Below are positions 57,580 to 64,000 of a stretch of DNA of 64,000 nt, piece after piece. The notes beneath the pieces were generated by a model, which saw only the letters and a program-made list of their open reading frames with translations, made no database searches and had not been told where the DNA came from. Source of the stretch: Vicia villosa (Eukaryota > Streptophyta > Magnoliopsida > Fabales > Fabaceae); the NCBI RefSeq assembly GCF_029867415.1, contig NC_081183.1, positions 113,435,061 through 113,499,060 of the forward strand. Reading direction: 5' to 3'. How positions within the stretch are numbered: position 1 is the first letter of the stretch; each line of letters begins with the position of its first letter. A program made the position numbers and the translations under genes.

Positions 57580-58140
57580 CTCAGCCAAGGTGCAAGAAGA
57601 ATTGAAGGCACTCCTATTCCTGGATACAATTACAATGCAAGATGTGCTTATTATTCGAACAATCCTGGTCATGATGTAAAGGATTGTAGAACGTTGAAGC
57701 AGGTGATTCAAAACTTAATTTATGATAAGATCTTTGATTTCAACTCACCTGAGGAGCCTCATACGGCTGATACTACAAAGGCCGTAATGAACGCAACCAA
57801 TATGAGGGGGCATTTCTGATCTCTATACCGGCACTACAACAACAACGTAAGCCAGATGTACCTAAGACTCAATTCACCAAGATCAATATAACATCTGTTG
57901 AAGATCAGATCGATTACTTTGAAGGATGCTCCTAAGAATTCCAACACCTCCACTTCTGGCTATAAACTCAATGCGAGGTGCGCATACCATTGCAACAGTC
58001 CTGGACATTACACAAAAAATTGTTGGACATTGAAGAATAAGATTCAAAATCTGATCAATGACGGAGAAATCAAATTCAACCCTCCTGAAAATATTGTGGT
58101 GATCACCACTCCTATGCCTAGTCATGACGAGACTGATTGA
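57580..58140 (+). pseudogene. Ogre-B gag remnants with two zinc-knuckle segments
   Basis: Two separate short frames encode the same type of gag nucleocapsid segment. One contains CAYYSNNPGHDVKDC (from about 57643) and ends at a stop near 57819. The other contains CAYHCNSPGHYTKNC (about 57979-58025) and runs to the stop at 58138-58140, keeping a NKIQNLINDGEIKFNPPE tail. Both correspond to the Ogre-A knuckle at about 7480. The upstream gag core (the part around 6900-7000 in Ogre-A) is not recognisable. This looks like partial duplication or scrambling of gag after large deletions. Confidence 0.7.
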
Positions 58141-58767
58141 CGTCTAGACGGACGAACTCTTGGATCATTAGATCTACTTTTGTTTGCAAGTTTTTTTCTG
58201 TTTGTTAAAACATTTGACTCATGATAGACATTATCTATTTTAATAATCATCATCAGTGCATTGCATATGTTTGTCTTGAATAATTTATTTCGCTATCACT
58301 CATTTTAAATTACGTCTTTACTTTGCATATGTTTTGTGATACTCGACTCCCGCTAAAGTTGTCTGCCTTTTGAGGGAGGATGACGAAAACGATACCGCAA
58401 CCTCATACAGTATGCTTTTGAGCGGACTATGCTGACGATGTACAGGCATTGTTTCAATTCCTAAACTGTGGACATATAAGGATGTTAATCCCTAGTCAAC
58501 CCCTTTGAGCCTAAGGAGTAGAAGTTTCTTTCATGTGCAAATTGAAACCTTGATCATAACCTGGGGCAGGGTAGTTACTCAGTTAAACTCAGTTATGCCA
58601 GTACGCTTCTACACAAATAATGATGGGTTCCTGCAACCATTAAGTCAGGCAGTCGATATCCACCAAAAACGAAAAAAGTTGTTAAGTCAAAATCTATGAA
58701 GGAGACTTATTGAAAATTGTAACATCCCGCTGACTGTAACCTCAAAATAAACAGTTCAGGCAAAAGT
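58141..58767 (+). other. Ogre-B tail before the copia insertion
   Basis: Non-coding sequence without a recognised domain. It may be the 3' UTR of Ogre-B following deletion of pol. The last five bases before the copia LTR (58763-58767, AAAGT) are the expected target duplication, but the partner is outside the window. Confidence 0.45.
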
Positions 58768-59985
58768 TGTTAGAACAAGATTTGTTCTGATCAATTATCT
58801 TAGTTTTGATGATAACAATAATATGAATTTTTCTTAAGATAATATGGTACTCTAATCCAATGCAATTTCCTTTTCAAGAAATATATAAAGAGTATGCATA
58901 ATTCAGCGCTCAGAAGCTTTGTCTCAAGGGTTCAGCATGCAACATCAGAACATGGTCTGGCAAGACATCAGAAGATGGTCGAAGCAGAATCAGAACATGG
59001 GTCTATGGAAGCATCAGAAGAACAAGAGATCAGAAGCACTGAAGTTCTGATGGTATCACGCTCAGAAGCACTTCAAGGTCAGAAGATCAGAAGATGCTTT
59101 GCACCAAGCTGTTTGACTCTGATGATATTCAAACGTTGTATTCACAAACATCAGATCAGAAGGAAGTACAAGTGGCAAGCTACGCTGACTGACAAAAGGA
59201 ACGTTAAAAGCTATTATAGGCTACGTCAGTAGACACAGCGTGAACAAGGCTCGAGGTAGTTGACAAAAGCGTATAACATTAAATGCGATGCTGTACGGAA
59301 CACGCAAAGCATTAAATGCACTCAACGGTCATCTTCTCCAACGCCTATAAATATGAAGTTCTGATGAGAAGCAAGGTTAATGATTCTAACGATTCTGCAC
59401 CAAAACAACTCATATTAAACTTGCTGAAACTCTGTTCAAATTCAAAGCTCAGAATCTTCATCTTCATCAAAGCTCACTACATTGCTGTTGTAATATATTA
59501 GTGAGATTAAGCTTAAACGTTAAGAGAAATATCACAGTTTGTGATTATAGCTTTTAAGAAGCAATTGTAATACTCTTAGAATTGATTACATTAAGTTGTA
59601 AGGAACTAGAGTGATCGTGTGGATCAGAATACTCTAGGAAGTCTTAGAGGTTATCTAAGCAGGTTGTAACTAGAGTGATCGTGTGGATCAGTATACTCTA
59701 GAAAAGTCTTAGAGGGTATCTAAGCAGTTGTTCCTGGAGTGATCAGTGTGTGATCAGAAGACTCTGGAAGACTTAGTTGCTGACTAAGTGGAGAACCATT
59801 GTAATCCGTGCGATTAGTGGATTAAATCCTCAGTTGAGGTAAATCATCTCTGCGGGGGTGGACTGGAGTAGTTTAGTTAACAACGAACCAGGATAAAAAT
59901 AACTGTGCAATTTATTTTTATCTGTCAAGTTTTTAAAGCTACACTTATTCAAACCCCCCCTTTCTAAGTGTTTTTCTATCCTTCA
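58768..59985 (+). repeat. 5' LTR of the SIRE/Maximus element
   Basis: It starts TGTTAGAACAAG and ends CTATCCTTCA, 1218 bp. It shares most of its sequence with the solo LTR at 27557-28400, but has an extra approximately 370 bp including three repeats at 59604-59790. Small ORFs in the LTR are shadows. Confidence 0.93.
59604..59790 (+). repeat. 64-bp repeats (three units) in the SIRE/Maximus LTR
   Basis: Units start at about 59604, 59668 and 59731. They share AGAGTGATCGTGTGGATCAG...ACTCTAG..AGTCTTAGAGG..ATCTAAGCAG. The first two are nearly identical and the third is diverged. They are absent from the solo LTR at 27557-28400. Confidence 0.85.
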
Positions 59986-59987
59986 AT

Positions 59988-59999
59988 TGGCATCAGAGC
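59988..59999 (+). other. Primer binding site of the SIRE/Maximus element
   Basis: TGGCATCAGAGC lies two bases after the LTR. It is one base different from the common copia site TGGTATCAGAGC for initiator methionine tRNA. Confidence 0.85.
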
Positions 60000-60068
60000 G
60001 CCGGTTCTAAGGTGCAAGCACTTAACCGTGTTTAGAAAAGATTCAGGAAGAGAAAAACGCTTCAGTAA

Positions 60069-61703
60069 AAGACGGTTGATGAAAGTGAAAAGTCTACACC
60101 TGCATCTACATCTGGCTCTGCTGAGCAACACAACGGTAACAATGGTTATACTAGACCGCCGGTATTTGATGGTGAAAACTTTGAATACTGGAAAGATAAA
60201 CTGGAAAGTTACTTTCTTGGTCTAGATGGTGATCTATGGGATCTTCTGATGGATGGTTACAAACATCCAGTAAATGCCAGTGGCGTAAAGCTGACAAGGC
60301 AAGAAATGAATGATGATCAGAAAAAGCTTTTCAGGAATCATCATAAATGCAGAACTGTTTTGCTGAATGCTATCTCTCATGCTGAGTATGAGAAGATATC
60401 TAACAGGGAAACGGCCTATGACATATATGAGTCTTTGAAAATGACTCATGAAGGAAATGCTCAAGTCAAGGAGACTAAAGCTCTAGCTTTAATCCAGAAG
60501 TATGAAGCCTTCAAGATGGAGGATGATGAAGACATTGAAAAGATGTTTTCAAGATTTCAAACTCTTACTGCTGGATTGAGAGTTCTTGACAAGGGATACA
60601 CCAAGGCTGATCACGTAAAGAAGATCATCAGAAGCTTACCCAGAAGATGGGGTCCTATGGTGACTGCATTCAAGATTGCAAAGAATCTGAATGAAGTTTC
60701 TCTGGAAGAGCTTATCAGTGCCTTGAGAAGTCATGAAATAGAGCTGGACGCAAATGAGCCTCAAAAGAAAGGTAAGTCTATTGCATTAAAATCCAATATC
60801 AAGAAATGCACTAACGCTTTTCAGGCTAGAGAAGAAGATCCTGAAGAATCAGAATCTGAAGAAGAAGATGAACTGTCCTTGATCTCCAGAAGGCTAAATC
60901 AACTCTGGAAGAACAAGCAAAGGAAGTTCAGAGGCGTCAGAAGTTCAAAGAAATTTGAACGTGGAGAATCTTCTGATGACAGAAGATCTGACAAGAAGAA
61001 GGTCATGTGCTATGAATGCAATGAGCCTGGACACTTCAAGAATGAATGTCCAAATCTTCAGAAGGAAAATCCCAAGAAGAAGTTTCATAAGAAGAAAGGT
61101 CTTATGGCAACCTGGGATGAGTCAGAAGATGATTCAGACTCTGAAGATGAGCAGGCTAACTGTGCGCTGATGGCGACAGAAGATGACGGATCAGAATCTA
61201 CATCAGAATCAGATTCTGAAGAGGTATTTTCTATGATATATGCTGTGTCTGGAAACAAAAGAGTCGGCATTGGTTTTGAGGGTGAAACCCCATACAAACT
61301 TGAACCTGTTGATGAAATGAAATTCACATACAAGCCATTGTATGATCAGTTCAAGTATGGCCACTTCCATGATATTAGGCACACTTCACATGCTCAAAGT
61401 TTTCACATAACACACACCAAAAAGCATGTGACACAACCTAGGAAATATCATGAAACTCACATTAAAAATTATCATGCTGTTCCTCCTATTGCTTACAATG
61501 TTAAACCCAAGTTCAATCAGAACTGGAGAAAATCTAACAAGAAAGGACCCAAGAGAATGTGGGTACCTAAGGATAAGATTATTCCTATTGCAGATATCCT
61601 TGGCTGCAAAAAGGACAAAGCACAACATGTCATGGTACCTGGACTCTGGATGCTCACGACACATGACAGGAAGAAGGTCTATGTTCCAAGACTTGGTGCT
61701 TAA
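60069..61703 (+). pseudogene. SIRE/Maximus gag, no visible start codon
   Basis: The frame is open from 60069, directly after an in-frame TAA at 60066-60068, but its first ATG is at 60249, inside the conserved gag core. The upstream part (GENFEYWKDKLESYFLGL, about 60170-60225) is clearly gag. The core continues with a UBN2-type gag domain (about 60170-60740), an acidic linker, a perfect CCHC knuckle CYECNEPGHFKNEC (about 61009-61050), and an Asp/Glu/Ser-rich region. Near 61630 the frame meets the protease one base out of phase and then runs to a chance stop at 61703. The real gag start is therefore either lost or non-AUG. Confidence 0.85.
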
Positions 61704-64000
61704 GTCTGGAGGAGAAGTCAAGTTTGGAGAAGATCAGAAGGGCAAGATAATTGGCTCTGGATCTATAAAGTCTGGTAACTCTCCTTCCATTTCTAATGTA
61801 CTTCTTGTAGAAGGATTAACACATAACCTCTTATCTATCAGTCAATTGAGTGACAATGGTTATGATATAATCTTTAATCAAGAGTCTTGCAAGGCTGTAA
61901 ATCAGAAGGATGGCTCAATCCTATTTACAGGCAAGAGGAAGAACAACATTTATAAGACAGATCTCCAAGATCTTATGAGTCAGAAGGTGACTTGTCTTAT
62001 GTCTGTTTCTGAAGAGCAGTGGGTCTGGCACAGAAGATTAGGTCATGCTAGTTTGAGAAAGATTTCTCAGATTAACAAACTGGATCTTGTCAGAGGACTC
62101 CCTAATCTGAAATTCAAATCAGATGCTCTTTGTGAAGCATGTCAGAAGGGCAAGTTCTCCAAACCTGCATTCAAGTCCAAGAATGTTGTTTCTACCTCAA
62201 GGCCATTAGAACTCTTGCACATTGATCTGTTTGGCCCAGTCAAAACAGCATCTGTCAGAGGGAAGAAATATGGATTAGTCATCGTAGATGATTATAGCCG
62301 CTGGACATGGGTAAAATTCTTGAAACACAAGGATGAGTCTCATTCAGTGTTCTTTGATTTCTGCATTCAGATTCAATCTGAAAAAGAGTGTAAAATCATA
62401 AAGGTCAGAAGTGATCATGGTGGTGAATTTGAGAACAAATCCTTTGAAGAATTCTTCAAAGAAAATGGTATTGCCCATGATTTCTCTTGTCCTAGAACTC
62501 CACAGCAAAATGGGGTTGTAGAACGAAAGAATAGGACTCTGCAAGAAATGGCCAGAACCATGATCAATGAAACCAATATGGCTAAGCATTTCTGGGCAGA
62601 AGCAATAAACACTGCATGCTATATTCAGAATAGAATCTCTATCAGACCTATTCTAAATAAGACTCCTTATGAATTGTGGAAGAATAGAAAGCCCAACATT
62701 TCATATTTCCATCCTTTTGGATGTGTATGCTTTATTCTAAACACTAAAGATCATCTTGGTAAGTTTGATTCCAAAGCACAAAAATGTTTCCTTCTTGGAT
62801 ATTCTGAACGCTCAAAAGGCTACAGAGTATACAATACTGAAACATTGATTGTAGAAGAATCAATCAATATCAGGTTTGATGATAAGCTTGGTTCTGAAAA
62901 ACCAAAGCAGTTTGATAATTTTGCAGATTGGGATATTGACATATCAGAAGTTGTTGAGCCAAGAAGCAACGCATCAGAAGCAGAGCTTCTCAGAAGCAAA
63001 GAATCTGAAGATCAAGTATCAGCTTCTCTGGAGAATATAAGCATTTCTGAAGAACCATCTGTCAGAAGATCATCCAGACTCATCTCTGGTCATTCAGAAG
63101 ATGTCATTCTTGGAAAGAAGGATGATCCAATCAGAACAAGAGCATTCCTTAAGAACAATGCAGACTGTCAATTAGGTCTTGTATCCTTGATCGAGCCAAC
63201 TTCTGTTGATCATGCTCTAGAAGATCCAGACTGGATAATTGCTATGCAAGAAGAACTGAATCAGTTTACAAGGAATGATGTTTGGGATCTTGTTCCTAGA
63301 CCAGATGGATTCAATATAATTGGTACAAAATGGGTCTTCAGAAACAAGCTCAGTGAAAAAGGTGAAGTGGTAAGGAACAAAGCCAGACTGGTGGCTCAGG
63401 GTTATAGTCAGCAAGAAGGGATTGACTATACAAAAACCTTTGCACCAGTGGCCAGGTTAGAATCTATTCGTCTATTAATTTCATTTGCCACTCAACATAA
63501 CATCACTCTCTATCAAATGGATGTTAAGAGTGCCTTCTTAAATGGTTATATAGATGAAGAAGTTTATGTCCATCAACCTCCTGGTTTTGAAGACTCTATG
63601 TCTCTTAATCATGTTTTTATACTAAAGAAATCGTTGTATGGATTGAAACAAGCTCCCAGAGCTTGGTATGAACGCTTAAGTTCTTTCCTTCTGGATAATG
63701 GTTTCACTAGAGGAAAAGTGGACACTACTCTCTTCTGTAAAACCTTTAAAAGGGATATTTTAATTTGTCAAATATATGTAGATGATATCATTTTTGGAAC
63801 TTCTAATGCTACACTTGGAAAGGAGTTTGCTGAGTCTATGCAGGCTGAGTTTGAAATGAGCATGATGGGAGAACTCAAGTATTTCCTTGGAATACAAATA
63901 AATCAAACATCAGAAGGAACGTATGTTCACCAAACCAAGTATGTGAAGGAACTTCTGAAGAAGTTTAACCTTCTAGACTGCAAAGAAGCCAAAACTCCTA
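61633..64000 (+). pseudogene. SIRE/Maximus pol: protease, integrase, reverse transcriptase (partial at window end)
   Basis: The frame is open for 789 codons with no stop, starting at the protease WYLDSGCSRHMTG (61633 onward, catalytic DSG) and running off the window. Integrase follows with WHRRLGHASL...CEACQKGK (zinc-binding), Asp in HIDLFGPV, Asp in VRSDHGGEF and Glu in QQNGVVERKNRTL. RT shows WVFRNKLSEKGEVVRNKARLVAQG, KSAFLNG and catalytic YVDDIIFG (about 63778-63801). The protease is offset by one base from the gag frame, at about 61630-61632. A single-base insertion is the simplest cause; programmed frameshifting is less likely because the shift falls inside the conserved protease N-terminus. 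RNase H would lie beyond 64000. Confidence 0.9.

Larger units (their letters stand above)
52638..58767 (+). mobile_element. Ogre-B: second, coding-poor Ogre element inserted in the Ogre-A 3' LTR
   Basis: It begins with its own LTR (52638-56278), followed by an altered Arg-type PBS (56283-56300), a leader like that of Ogre-A, a 65-bp triplicate repeat, and gag remnants up to 58140. No RT, RNase H or integrase is visible before the copia element interrupts it at 58768. In the seen part the interior is about 2.5 kb, with no ORF1. It is either a deletion derivative or a non-autonomous family member. The 3' LTR is outside the window. Confidence 0.85.
58768..64000 (+). mobile_element. SIRE/Maximus-type Ty1/copia element, 5' part
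   Basis: It has the 1218-bp 5' LTR, a methionine-tRNA-type PBS, gag and pol in the copia order protease-integrase-RT, and runs off the window end in an open frame. LTR ends and gag/pol sequence types fit the SIRE (Maximus) lineage abundant in legumes. Apart from one frameshift at the gag-protease junction and a missing gag start codon, coding sequence is intact, suggesting a recent insertion. Confidence 0.93.

Noticed and set aside
61621..61703. Programmed frameshift between copia gag and protease
   Set aside because: The phase change falls inside the conserved protease start rather than in a linker, so a one-base insertion is more likely. Comparison with other copies would decide.

Overview
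This is plant nuclear DNA made almost entirely of nested LTR retrotransposons. I found no host gene, no rRNA or tRNA gene and no prokaryotic feature. The outermost element has the hallmarks of the Ogre group: very long LTRs starting TGTCATACCCC, an arginine-tRNA-type primer binding site, an extra ORF before gag, two RNase H domains, and tandem repeats in the 3' untranslated region. With SIRE/Maximus-type copia elements and further Ogre LTRs, this suggests a legume, most likely the pea/vetch/lentil tribe (Fabeae). The tribe is an inference from repeat content only.

Layout. Ogre-A starts at 7 with a 3.85-kb LTR and runs left to right as PBS, leader, ORF1, gag-protease, reverse transcriptase, RNase H, archaeal-type RNase H, integrase, 3' UTR and the start of its 3' LTR (52272-52637). 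Four insertions split it. (1) 10987-25715: a minus-strand Tat-lineage element, here called T, carrying two plus-strand genes antisense to its gag-pol; TSD CTGGT. (2) 27557-28400: a SIRE-type solo LTR in the integrase; TSD GACTG. (3) 29629-51361: a minus-strand Athila-type element with two 1753-bp LTRs; TSD GATAC. It was itself hit by a 6.1-kb Ogre-type solo LTR (34313-40416, TSD CAATG) and a 1.8-kb solo LTR (44264-46098, TSD CATTC). (4) From 52638: a second Ogre, Ogre-B, with a shrunken interior, cut at 58768 by a SIRE/Maximus copia element that leaves the window at 64000 with an open pol frame.

Relative ages follow from nesting and from LTR comparison by eye. The Athila LTRs differ at 17 of 1753 positions (about 1.0%). 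The comparable 366-bp pieces of the Ogre-A LTRs differ at 7 (about 1.9%), which fits Athila having landed in Ogre-A later. T also sits inside Ogre-A yet is far more broken than its host, so it was probably defective when it inserted.

No complete element in the window looks autonomous. Ogre-A has four nonsense codons but no frameshift. T has many stops and frameshifts and no proper 5' LTR. Athila lost part of gag, has Asn at the usual protease Asp position, and is split by solo LTRs. The copia element has one frameshift at the gag-protease boundary in the visible part.

The points most worth a second look are: palindromic GAGACG(TG)CGTCTC sites upstream of the Athila LTR TATA box and again upstream of its second extra gene; two diverged ATHILA ORF1-like genes in one element; spliced antisense genes in T; matching 25-bp inverted ends on T; pol III-like boxes in Ogre LTRs; and satellite-like arrays.
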